Below are positions 17,097 through 24,249 of a stretch of 34,873 bases of DNA, piece by piece. The translations under genes and the position numbers were made by a program. Origin of the DNA: an uncultured Prevotella sp. Lineage in GTDB: Bacteria > Bacteroidota > Bacteroidia > Bacteroidales > Bacteroidaceae. The number at the start of each line of letters is the position of its first letter. The stretch's first letter is position 1. The notes below the pieces were generated by a model. That model was not told the origin of the DNA. It ran no database searches and saw only the letters and a program-made list of their open reading frames with translations. Location: NCBI GenBank assembly GCA_934272845.1, contig CAKQSF010000021.1:1-34873 (forward strand). Reading direction: 5' to 3'.

Positions 17097-18105
17097 CATA
17101 TAGTTCCTGGAAGAAGTGCAGTTCCTTTTCGCCTATAATCTGGAGTATGTCGCCCAGGTCGTCGTAAGTATAGTGTTCGCTTCCGCGTTGTTTATATATT
17201 TTAGAAGCCTTGTATGCAAACTCGCGCCATAGGTCGCCTATCTCTGTTATTCTGGTGGCATAGTCGTTGAGTTCATTTATCCCTGTGATTGTGGCTGCTT
17301 CTTGCAGGAAAGCGCCGTAGATAAAGCGGAAGCCTGCTCCGCCAGTACCTATCTCCTCCTGCATGCGAACGAGTTGGGCAAGGTTCAGCATGGCGCGTCG
17401 TTTGCCCATCGCCTGCTCCCAGTGGCGTATTCTCTTTGCGAGGAAGAAAATCCCGTTTGTTCCCAAGAAGGGTATGAACCTTGGCTGAAACGCCATGGTG
17501 CGGCATGTCTTCCTTATGGCACGGATAATGAGCGGTCGCAGGTCGGGCAGTGTTTGGGGCATTGATTTAATCCAATACATCTGTCCCATCAAGGGATACG
17601 TTCCACCCTTAGCAAACCTTACTTTTCTTAGTTCCTTGGCAGTAATGTTGACTTTCTTTAGTGCTACGGAGTCATGAACGGTGTAGTAGTTAGTAGCCTC
17701 GTCTTTACCAGTAACGCAGATATTATGTCCGTTGAAGTGGAAACGGTATTCTATGGGTAGATACGAAAGATAATACATGCCAACCACGCAGCCTACGGGT
17801 TTCCTTTCCGTAGTCATCACCCTGTCGAGCGTTTCCATTGCGCGTTGTTCGTTAAGAAAGCGTCGTGTCGTTGTCTTTATGCCGAGCAGTCGTGTCACGC
17901 GTTTGAAGAGCACGCCAGGGAAGGTGCGGAACGACGTTACGGGCATGCCTGACATCTTCAGAAACGGTGTATGAACAAAGTATAGCCCACTCGCCAGCCC
18001 GAATATCATCGGTTCTGAGAGGTTTACGCCTTCATAGCGCAGCAGGGTAGATATGGCACCATTCTCACAGTGGGCAGCAGTTTGATGTTCTATGTTCAGT
18101 TCCAT
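17074..18105 (-). CDS. BtrH-like acyltransferase (BtrH N-terminal domain plus DUF4872-like)
   Basis: This 343-residue protein resembles the family of BtrH, which in butirosin biosynthesis moves an acyl group from an ACP to an acceptor. The N-terminus has the papain-like HCENGAISTLLRYEG (12-26), where Cys13 is the expected nucleophile, followed by EPMIFGLASGLYF. The C-terminal half is helical and matches the DUF4872 pattern. Placed between the exporter fusion and the dar genes, it is a candidate for joining the ACP-bound polyene acid to a hydroxyl acceptor such as the dialkylresorcinol; that acceptor is inference. An AT-rich inverted repeat lies just upstream of the start. Confidence 0.82.
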   Translation of the reverse strand: MELNIEHQTAAHCENGAISTLLRYEGVNLSEPMIFGLASGLYFVHTPFLKMSGMPVTSFRTFPGVLFKRVTRLLGIKTTTRRFLNEQRAMETLDRVMTTERKPVGCVVGMYYLSYLPIEYRFHFNGHNICVTGKDEATNYYTVHDSVALKKVNITAKELRKVRFAKGGTYPLMGQMYWIKSMPQTLPDLRPLIIRAIRKTCRTMAFQPRFIPFLGTNGIFFLAKRIRHWEQAMGKRRAMLNLAQLVRMQEEIGTGGAGFRFIYGAFLQEAATITGINELNDYATRITEIGDLWREFAYKASKIYKQRGSEHYTYDDLGDILQIIGEKELHFFQELYDLVILKK

Positions 18106-18119
18106 CTGAATTCTTATGG

Positions 18120-18219
18120 TAAGTAAGTATTCAAAATTATTTATATAATATATCAGTAAGTGAACATTTTTATTTCTGAAATTATATTAAATATAAAAAT
18201 AATTTTGAACACTTACTTA
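18120..18219. repeat. 28-bp inverted repeat with a 44-nt loop
   Basis: Arms 18120-18147 and 18192-18219 pair at about 26 of 28 positions (core TTCAAAATTATTT). A degenerate third copy of an arm is inside the loop (TAAGTGAACATTTTTATTT). It sits between the BtrH-like gene and the 134-residue gene. It also contains CAAAATTA (18132-18139), a -7-like box on the minus strand, but without a matching -33. Confidence 0.75.
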
Positions 18220-18249
18220 TCTGTTACTAATGTAAACTTGTTGGTGGGA

Positions 18250-18654
18250 TTAAGGGTTAGGTATGGTTTTCAGTTCCTCAACGGTTATGCGCAAAGCCTC
18301 GGCATAGGTCTCCAGCACGTCGTCAGTGAGTTCATTGAAGTGCTTAGGCTCAAAGTGCTTTCTTATCTTGCGTTTTGGTATGCCGGTATAGTCAGAAAGC
18401 AGGTCCACGTCCATCAGGTTCTTAGCGCAATAATATTCCAGCGGACTGCTTTTCCCTTCCTTAATGCGACCGAGAATCTCCTGGCACTCATCGTCAATGG
18501 CGTCCCATGTTACCTCGAGTGCATCGTTCTTAGGTGCCCATCCATCGCTCAGCACCTTTTGGTACTGTCCGTTAGCGTCTACGGCATAGTTCACGTCGCG
18601 CACCATGGTGGTGTCAAGATATTTATGGTCCTGTGGTACTTCTTCTACTTTCAT
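18250..18654 (-). CDS. Acidic 134-residue protein of unknown function
   Basis: I do not recognise a family with confidence. The protein is hydrophilic and acidic with no signal peptide or membrane helix. The second half is helical: SPLEYYCAKNLMDVDLLSDY, then TGIPKRKIRKHFEPKHF, then a helix ending VEELKTIP. That pattern of a helix, a turn with a basic patch (KRKIRKHF) and a second helix resembles a small helix-turn-helix, so a regulatory or protein-contact role is possible. It lies between darB and the BtrH-like gene, with a 203-bp gap upstream that has possible operator repeats. The coding bias and context support it as a real gene. Confidence 0.78.
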   Translation of the reverse strand: MKVEEVPQDHKYLDTTMVRDVNYAVDANGQYQKVLSDGWAPKNDALEVTWDAIDDECQEILGRIKEGKSSPLEYYCAKNLMDVDLLSDYTGIPKRKIRKHFEPKHFNELTDDVLETYAEALRITVEELKTIPNP

Positions 18655-18776
18655 CTTTCTTTTTGTTTAAGGGTGGTTCTATTTGCCGGGAAGGCAATGC
18701 TTTGAATTTTAGTCTTTACTTTGCCCGATGGTATGTTACGGATTATCAGCGAGATAGCGTGAGCGTTGTAAACACT

Positions 18777-18837
18777 ATGTAATTACCTCGTGATTAAGGC
18801 TTAATTACATGGTAATCTCAACCATATTACATGGTAA
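18777..18837. promoter_or_regulatory. Repeated palindrome TTACATGGTAA, possible operator
   Basis: TTACATGGTAA occurs at 18805-18815 and 18827-18837, 22 bases apart (about two DNA turns). Each is a palindrome with a 3-nt centre. A related GTAATTAC lies at 18779-18786, and ATGTAATTA / TAATTACAT (18777-18785, 18802-18810) can form a stem. It is in the gap between darB and the 134-residue gene. A dimeric regulator site is inference. Confidence 0.5.
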
Positions 18838-18857
18838 AAGCGTCATATCTCCATTCC

Positions 18858-19991
18858 TTAGCATACGGTGAGCATGATGTAACAGTAAGAGAAGCGTGCG
18901 CTTTCGGGCACCATGACGAGTATTTTCTGTCCTTTCCTTAGTTTGCCAGAACGCATCAGTTCCTCAATCATGGCGAAGGCTGATGCCGACGCAATGTTGC
19001 CCACGTAGGGCAGGTTTAGGAACCATCGCTCCTCAGGTATGCTCAGCCCCCGCTGTGCCAGTCCCTCAAGTATGCGCTCCTTGAAGAACATTGACGAGAG
19101 ATGAGGCAAGAACCAGTCTATGTCGTCGGGACGGAAGTGGTATTTCTCTGTCAGTTGTACAAGATAGTCTATGCCGAGGTTCACAATGTTCTCCGCCAAT
19201 AGGCGTGTGTCTTGTTTTACGGCAAAGAGGGACTTGTTGAGCCATTCCTGTTCGGGAAACGCCGTCCATCCGTGCAGCGTGCCGTTCTCGTCCTTCTCGC
19301 CCCCAGCATACATACACGTTTCTTTAGTGTTGGCAAAGGAGGTGATGTCTATCCAGTCTACTTGGAGTGACTGTGCGTTAGAGGGTTTGCCTTGAAGCAG
19401 CAGTGCGTAAGCCCCGTCAGAGAGCATCCAGCGCAGAAATTCCTTCTGGAAGGCAAGCATGGGTTTGTTTTCGAGCAGCGAAAGTTGTTCAGATTCTTTC
19501 TGGAAGTAGGATGCTTTCATCCATGCCGAGAGGCGTTCTGAGGCAGATGCCACAGCGTTGGCCGCAGGGTTCAGTTGTACTGCCATGCAAGCATATTTCA
19601 GTGCGTCGACACCTGTGCAGCATGAACCAGCGAACGAGACGACCTCAGTGTTACGCGTACCACCCAGTGCACCGTGGACCATAATGCCGTGGGAGGGGAT
19701 GAGCGTCTCGGGCGAAGCGGTGCCGCAGGCAAGCAGGTCGATGTCGTCAGCAGAGAAGGAATCATCGAAAAGTCCACGGATAGCGTTGGCAGCCATCTCC
19801 ACGTTGGTGTGGGTAGGATTGCCGTCAGTGTCAAGAGCATAGTAACGCTGACGGATGCCGTTGCGGCGCAGCACTATGCCGCGTGCCTTTGACGGCGTAC
19901 CGTCTATAATGCCCAAATACTTCTCCATGTCGTCATTGCTGACGGGAGCGTTGGGCAGAAACTTTGATGCTTTTGTTATATATACGTTCAT
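18858..19991 (-). CDS. darB: DarB, ketosynthase III for dialkylresorcinol formation
   Basis: This 377-residue KAS III-like enzyme is of the DarB family, which condenses two beta-ketoacyl thioesters and cyclises them to a cyclohexanedione precursor of dialkylresorcinols. The FabH-type triad is visible: Cys125 in AGSCCTGVDAL (121-131), His297 in FLPHLSS and Asn332 in YVGNIASAS. The N-terminus (YITKASKFLPNAPVSNDDME) and the GIRQRYYALD segment are typical of the family. It follows darA by 81 bases, with a hairpin between. The presence of darA and darB marks the locus as flexirubin-type. Confidence 0.92.
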   Translation of the reverse strand: MNVYITKASKFLPNAPVSNDDMEKYLGIIDGTPSKARGIVLRRNGIRQRYYALDTDGNPTHTNVEMAANAIRGLFDDSFSADDIDLLACGTASPETLIPSHGIMVHGALGGTRNTEVVSFAGSCCTGVDALKYACMAVQLNPAANAVASASERLSAWMKASYFQKESEQLSLLENKPMLAFQKEFLRWMLSDGAYALLLQGKPSNAQSLQVDWIDITSFANTKETCMYAGGEKDENGTLHGWTAFPEQEWLNKSLFAVKQDTRLLAENIVNLGIDYLVQLTEKYHFRPDDIDWFLPHLSSMFFKERILEGLAQRGLSIPEERWFLNLPYVGNIASASAFAMIEELMRSGKLRKGQKILVMVPESARFSYCYIMLTVC

Positions 19992-20036
19992 GGTTTACTG
20001 TATTAAGTTCGCTTTCGCGCTCTTTTTCTCGCCATG

Positions 20037-20063
20037 GCAAAACTTAAACGAGTTTAGTTTTGC
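20037..20063. promoter_or_regulatory. Hairpin between darA and darB
   Basis: GCAAAACT(T)AAAC and GTTTAGTTTTGC pair across a very short loop with one bulged T. With no long T run after it on the minus strand, it may be an mRNA-processing or partial termination structure rather than a strong terminator. Confidence 0.55.
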
Positions 20064-20072
20064 TCACCTGGC

Positions 20073-20996
20073 TTAACGAAAAGGTTCGCTATAAATGGTC
20101 GTACTACAATCCTTGCGTTTATGGTAACTAACTCTGCGCAGGGGGTATGTGATATAGAAAAATAACTGGGCGAAGGGAGAGACGATGAACAGCACGAAGA
20201 GAAGGTAATAGTAAAAGGCATTGAGCCGGTGTCGTCGCCGCTTGTCGCCATAGTTACCCTTTATCCTTACGAAACGTGCCCACAGCAAGAACATACGATA
20301 GCCTACCTTCTCCATGAATATGATGCTTGGCTTATATATTATGCCGCCTGCGGCTAAGAGTTTGGCTTGCAGACTGTTGAGGTTGTCGCTGTGCAAAGCA
20401 TCCTTTATTATGGTGCCAAAGCGTGAGGTGTTGGCGATGGTCTCCTTGTCTATGCCTGCGGCAGGCAGAAAACGGGTGGGGGCTGTCTTGCCGTGCAACT
20501 GCCATCTTACGACGGTTATAACACTGATGAGGTTGGGCGCAGCGTCTTGTACAACGATGTGACCCACCAGTCGAGAGCCAGCCTCCTGTATGTAGTCTTT
20601 TACGCGCAGCAGGGTGTTTAGCCACATGTTGCGACAGGCGTTAATGAATATCACGTTGCGACCGCGGAGGTATTGCTTTATCTCGCTGTCAAGAAAAAAA
20701 GATTGCAGGGGCAGGGAGGGAGATAAAAACCATGATTGTCCTGCCACAATCACGATGTCAGCATCGTGCACATCGTCAAGGTTTATTGCTTCTATGCCTG
20801 ATGGCGGCATGCCAAGACGACACTCAGGGAATACGTCGAAGAATTCTGCATGCGTCCAAGGGTAGGGATATTTGTGTATGGGGACAATCTCCTTGTACAC
20901 CACAGTGTCGTCCACATCTCCTATTGTTGAGCATATTGAGCGTGCGACGCTTAGTGCCTGACCTGTTTGGGAATAATAAAAAACGACGTATTTCAT
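20073..20996 (-). CDS. darA: DarA, dialkylresorcinol-forming aromatase (flavodoxin-like)
   Basis: This 307-residue protein matches the DarA family of flexirubin loci. Its N-terminus is flavodoxin-like (VVFYYSQTGQALSVARSI, with a phosphate-loop-type SQTGQ at 9-13), followed by FFDVFPECRLGMP, VAGQSWFLSPSLP, FINACRNMWLNTL and the hallmark APNLISVITVVRW. A hydrophobic segment near the C-terminus (LLFVLFIVSPFAQLFF) suggests membrane association. In the family it oxidises the DarB product to the aromatic resorcinol ring. It starts 17 bases after the previous gene's stop, in the same operon. Confidence 0.92.
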   Translation of the reverse strand: MKYVVFYYSQTGQALSVARSICSTIGDVDDTVVYKEIVPIHKYPYPWTHAEFFDVFPECRLGMPPSGIEAINLDDVHDADIVIVAGQSWFLSPSLPLQSFFLDSEIKQYLRGRNVIFINACRNMWLNTLLRVKDYIQEAGSRLVGHIVVQDAAPNLISVITVVRWQLHGKTAPTRFLPAAGIDKETIANTSRFGTIIKDALHSDNLNSLQAKLLAAGGIIYKPSIIFMEKVGYRMFLLWARFVRIKGNYGDKRRRHRLNAFYYYLLFVLFIVSPFAQLFFYITYPLRRVSYHKRKDCSTTIYSEPFR

Positions 20997-21013
20997 GGAG
21001 AATGGTGAAGGTT

Positions 21014-21454
21014 CTATTCCGCTTGCTCCGCTATGGGCGATAGTGTGTAAGTGATGTTAAAGCGGTGGTTCTCCAAACGTATGTTATCGTTTGGCAGAAA
21101 AGATACGGTGCGCCCTTTCTTGCTGGCGTTAGTCTTCGTTAGAAAGTTAGAGAGCAGTAGTTGCATGTCGCCTCGCAACACGCGGCGTATGTACCATTTG
21201 TTAAGCGGACCAATGACGTTGAGCACCTTAGCCTTGCCTTTACGGTACGTGAAGTCGAAGGATTTCACGCCGAACTCGTTTGCCACGGTGCCTATGATGC
21301 TACCGTCCTCCTCCGTACGCATGATGCAGAGACTGGTAATCTCGTGACCGCGGGCGTTCATTACAAGGTTGTACTCTAAGTCTTCGGCATGTGATGTGAT
21401 AGATAAGAGCGTCATCAGTAGGATGACGCTACTTCGTAGTAAAAAGGCTTTCAT
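21014..21454 (-). CDS. Small secreted protein, possibly the ApeN-type partner
   Basis: This 146-residue protein has a clear signal peptide (hydrophobic core LLRSSVILLMTLLSI, likely cut after SHA). It lacks a lipobox cysteine, unlike the DUF3261 lipoprotein that sits beside LolA in proteobacterial aryl polyene loci. The mature part is rich in beta-strand patterns (EYNLVMNARGHEITSLCIMR, GVKSFDFTYRKGKAKVL). Its start overlaps the end of the LolA-like gene by 26 bases, so the two are co-translated, which suggests a shared role in periplasmic transport of the pigment. I cannot name the family firmly. Confidence 0.78.
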   Translation of the reverse strand: MKAFLLRSSVILLMTLLSITSHAEDLEYNLVMNARGHEITSLCIMRTEEDGSIIGTVANEFGVKSFDFTYRKGKAKVLNVIGPLNKWYIRRVLRGDMQLLLSNFLTKTNASKKGRTVSFLPNDNIRLENHRFNITYTLSPIAEQAE

Positions 21455-22061
21455 TTATTCTGGTGTTCAACTTTACATTGTTAAGCGTTACGATGGTGGC
21501 ATCGCCAGTCTTCTCCACCATCTTCACCGTGCTGATCATGGTCAGTTGGGGGGTGAAAGTAAGTTCTATCACCTTGTATATCTGCTTTACCTCTTTCTTC
21601 TTAGGATAGAGTTTTGCGAAATATCCCTTGCCCGACTTCCATATCTCCACGCTGAAGTCCCTTGACTTACTGATGCTTCCGCCAGTTATGGTGCTCAGGA
21701 TAATGCTGGTAATCTGACGGAATATCTTGTTCTCGCTAACCTTTATCTGCTGTGTTTTCTTTGACGACTTTATGCTAACGTTGTCGCCATTGATGATGAA
21801 TGTATAGTCGTAAGGCGAGGTATATTGCCAGCGCAATTTGCTTGGCGCAGCGTAATACATGAGTCCGGTGGAGACAATATCACGGCTGAGCAGTTTGTTA
21901 GTCTTTTTCTGTGTAAAGGAACACTGCATGCTCTTCATTGATGAAGAAACCCTGTCGAATTTCTCTATCACATGTCTTTTCTCTGCTTCAGCCACCTTGG
22001 TCTGTGCTAGGCTGACGAGAGATAGCATACTCATCAGAATAATCAATAAGTTCTTTCTCAT
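21429..22061 (-). CDS. LolA-like periplasmic lipid carrier
   Basis: This 210-residue protein has a signal peptide (NLLIILMSMLSLVSLAQ) and the LolA-family pattern: MQCSFTQKKTNKLLSRDIVS near 44-63, then LMYYAAPSKLRWQYTSPYDY, then the basic strand GYFAKLYPKKKEVKQIY. LolA-like proteins in aryl polyene loci (ApeL type) are thought to carry the hydrophobic product across the periplasm after MMPL export. It overlaps the next gene. The 330-base gap upstream contains the type C element and no promoter I could see. Confidence 0.88.
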   Translation of the reverse strand: MRKNLLIILMSMLSLVSLAQTKVAEAEKRHVIEKFDRVSSSMKSMQCSFTQKKTNKLLSRDIVSTGLMYYAAPSKLRWQYTSPYDYTFIINGDNVSIKSSKKTQQIKVSENKIFRQITSIILSTITGGSISKSRDFSVEIWKSGKGYFAKLYPKKKEVKQIYKVIELTFTPQLTMISTVKMVEKTGDATIVTLNNVKLNTRINESLFTTK

Positions 22062-22284
22062 ACTTTTCTGAATTGATAATTGAGTCCACTTGAAAAAGTC
22101 AGAGCACTATCAATCTGAAAGTTGAACAGCAAAAAGAATCCTAAAACAGGTTCTTTCTTACTATAAAATTCATACAGAATGGCTCTTCTTATGGTTTTTA
22201 CCGTCACTTAGTTTTAAACTGTAAGCATTTTGGGGTACCCTTCTGTTTTGATGGCACTTTTTAAAGTTGGCTCATAATTAAGAA
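22062..22284. other. Gene-free gap upstream of the LolA-like gene
   Basis: This part of the 330-base gap (22062-22391) is AT-rich and has no reading frame, no consensus promoter and no strong hairpin that I can see. The remainder of the gap is the type C element. Confidence 0.55.
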
Positions 22285-22388
22285 TTATGATTACTGTTGC
22301 ACGGCGAATACCATGAGTCTTGGTTCCTAGTGCGTCAACGTTTTTACGTCGACGAAAGCAAGGGCCAAGCAAACCCAAGTAATCATAA
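22285..22388. repeat. TTATGATTAC-bounded intergenic element, copy C (104 bp)
   Basis: The ends are TTATGATTAC (22285-22294) and GTAATCATAA (22379-22388). The interior aligns with copy A in the same orientation: GGCGAATACCATGAG, TTGGTTCC, GTGCGTCAACGTTT. It also holds a local palindrome ACGTCGACG. It ends 3 bases before the stop codon of the ACP gene. Confidence 0.83.
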
Positions 22389-22391
22389 GTT

Positions 22392-22637
22392 CTATTTTTT
22401 CATTTTTAATTCAATGTACCCACAGAAGTCGCTGAAGGTCTTTATGGTTTTCATATCCTCGCCTTTAATCTTAAAGCCGAAGATTTTGTCTACTATCACC
22501 ACTATATCAACGAAGTCGAGGCTATCGATGCCGAGATCTTCCTTCAGCGTGGCGTTGGGCGTTATCTTCTCTTCGTCTATCTCAAATTCTTCTACGAGGA
22601 AATTCTTTACCTCCTTTTCTATTTCTGTACGTGTCAT
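22392..22637 (-). CDS. Acyl carrier protein (DSLDFVDIV type)
   Basis: This 81-residue ACP carries GIDSLDFVDIV (36-46) with the attachment serine at 39. It is a paralogue of the 12708 ACP. I chose the start at 22637 (MTRTEIEKE) because the longer frame from 22724 adds 29 residues that translate a GC-rich repeat (SPLKGGMRGLW), as seen at other gene ends here. It probably serves polyene or dialkylresorcinol assembly, being in the same block as darA and darB. Confidence 0.92.
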   Translation of the reverse strand: MTRTEIEKEVKNFLVEEFEIDEEKITPNATLKEDLGIDSLDFVDIVVIVDKIFGFKIKGEDMKTIKTFSDFCGYIELKMKK

Positions 22638-22643
22638 ATAAAA

Positions 22644-22760
22644 TAACCATAGCCCCCTCATGCCTCCCTTTAAGGGGGAAATGAGGTTACTGTTGTTTGT
22701 TGTTAAATTTATAAATCCCCTCATGCATTCCCCTAGGGGAAAGTGAGGTTACTGCGGTCT
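22644..22760. repeat. Two GC-rich palindromic repeat copies with GAGGTTACTG
   Basis: Copies near 22650-22690 and 22714-22752 both run CCCCTCATGC..CCCTT/CCCTA..GGGGGAAA..GAGGTTACTG. The family also appears near 4800-4815 and 29826-29870, where it forms gene starts. Confidence 0.75.
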
Positions 22761-22791
22761 GCTATATTACTTAATTAATTGAAAGATTATG

Positions 22792-22892
22792 ATTACCTTA
22801 TAAAGTGTTGAGCATTTGCAATCAAATTACCTTATAAGTGTTGAGCATTTGCAATCAAATTACCTTATAAAGGATTGAGCATTTGCAATCAA
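22792..22892. repeat. Three tandem ~34-bp units overlapping a stop codon
   Basis: Units at 22792-22825, 22826-22858 and 22859-22892 share ATTACCTTATAA and GAGCATTTGCAATCAA. The first grows out of a TTATGATTAC motif (22787-22796). The stop codon of the methyltransferase gene (22889-22891) is in the third unit. Confidence 0.92.
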
Positions 22893-24040
22893 TCAAGTGT
22901 ATCCTTCCCTTCACTCGGGGGTAGGGTATGGAGAGGAGTTTTTGCTTTACACACCATGATGCTGTGTCCCTGTCCCAGTCCATCGTAGATATGCTCCACC
23001 TCCAGTCCGGCAGCGTTGACACAACGTTCCATGTCCTCCGTGTTATACATCTTACTGTTGCCGTTGGCGAGTGCGGTAAAATACAGGCTCGTCATGGTTA
23101 GGCAGAACGCTGCTGGCTCAAAGCGTTGGCGGTCCCACAGTGTCTCCATGATAAAGAGGCGCGTGTCCTTGTCCATCGCAGCCTTGGCGCGAGTCAGTAT
23201 GCTTGTTATCTCGTCCATGGAGAAACAGTCAAGAAACTGGCTCATCCATATGGCGTCAAGTCCCCCCTCACGTTTAGGGAAGAAAGCCTGTGGGTCGAGA
23301 AGGTTTATGCCATGTCCCTTAATGCGATCGGCACCATCCTTACCACTTACGTTCTCGCGCATCATCGCTATTTGTTGTGGCAGGTCGAGTATGGTAACCT
23401 CCACGTCCTTATCGTGGCTAACGCATTGCAGTGCCCATTTGCCCGTGTTGCCACCGACATCGTAGAGCGAGCGTACGTGGTGCTTACCAAAGACAATCTC
23501 TAACGCCTCGGGGAATGAAGAGTCACTATAGAAATGGTCGAAGCCGAACCATGACTTCTGTACTTGTTCGGGCAGTGATGACAGTCCCTCGTAGATGGTA
23601 GGCCAAGAGCCGAAGTGTTTCAGTCCGGCTGGCTTACCTTCCTTCAGTGCTTCCTCCAGGTGGAACCAGCCTTCGTAGTTCACATCGTGGTTGAAGTCGA
23701 GGTTCACACGTGTTGCCTGGTCATTGAGCAGGAACCATCCTGTCTTTGATATGGTGTAGCGGTCAGTATCGGTATCAACCAGTACGGTGCCTATGCACAA
23801 TGCTGCTTCAAGGAGACACTTTACGGCATAGTCAGAGAGACCTGTCCTCTCTACTACTTCCTCGCGTGTCATGCCGTTATCACTGTCGCGCAGCATGTCG
23901 AGGATGCCGAACTTCACCATCAGTCGTGATGCTTGGAATACTATTGGCCCCCACGCTATGAACTCTGCCATGCGCTGTGCCTCACGAGCGGACAACTGCT
24001 CCGCTGTATATTTCTTTTTTAGGTTTGGGAAAAGATGCAT
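22889..24040 (-). CDS. SAM-dependent methyltransferase (O-methyltransferase type)
   Basis: This 383-residue enzyme has an N-terminal winged-helix dimerisation region (about 20-110; LMVKFGILDMLRDSDNGMTR) followed by a Rossmann domain with motif I in LYDVGGNTGKWALQ and the acidic ribose contact in VTILDLPQQ. This is the class of plant-like and polyketide O-methyltransferases. It likely methylates the aryl head group or a ring hydroxyl or carbon of the pigment. Its last 18 or so residues (TPLHTLPPSEGKDTLD) translate the GC-rich repeat and are probably not functional. The start lies 10 bases from a CTAG-rich minisatellite. Confidence 0.88.
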   Translation of the reverse strand: MHLFPNLKKKYTAEQLSAREAQRMAEFIAWGPIVFQASRLMVKFGILDMLRDSDNGMTREEVVERTGLSDYAVKCLLEAALCIGTVLVDTDTDRYTISKTGWFLLNDQATRVNLDFNHDVNYEGWFHLEEALKEGKPAGLKHFGSWPTIYEGLSSLPEQVQKSWFGFDHFYSDSSFPEALEIVFGKHHVRSLYDVGGNTGKWALQCVSHDKDVEVTILDLPQQIAMMRENVSGKDGADRIKGHGINLLDPQAFFPKREGGLDAIWMSQFLDCFSMDEITSILTRAKAAMDKDTRLFIMETLWDRQRFEPAAFCLTMTSLYFTALANGNSKMYNTEDMERCVNAAGLEVEHIYDGLGQGHSIMVCKAKTPLHTLPPSEGKDTLD

Positions 24041-24050
24041 TTTTTTTCTC

Positions 24051-24245
24051 TTTCTAGAGGTTCTAGGTTTTCTAGAGTTTTTCTAGGTTTTCTAGAGTTT
24101 CTAGAGTTTCTAGGTTTTCTAGGGTTTTCTAGAGTTTCTAGGGTTTCTAGGTTTTCTAGGTTTTCTAGGTTTTCTAGAGGTTTTCTAGGGTTTTCTAGGG
24201 TTTTCTAGGGTTTTCTAGAGTTTCTAGAGTTTCTAGGTTTTCTAG
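24051..24245. repeat. CTAG-rich minisatellite, about 21 copies of a 9-10 bp unit
   Basis: The unit is TTTTCTAGGG with variants TTTCTAGAG and TTTTCTAGG. It fills nearly all the gap between the ketosynthase stop (24250) and the methyltransferase start (24040). The tetranucleotide CTAG, uncommon in many bacterial genomes, occurs about 21 times here. Confidence 0.95.
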
Positions 24246-24249
24246 TTCT

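Noticed and set aside
22638..22724. Longer ACP start at 22724
   Set aside because: The added residues translate a GC-rich intergenic repeat, and the twin ACP at 12708 starts at the position matching 22637.
24051..24245. CRISPR-like or coding repeat
   Set aside because: The period is only 9-10 bp with no unique spacers, and no frame links to the flanking genes.
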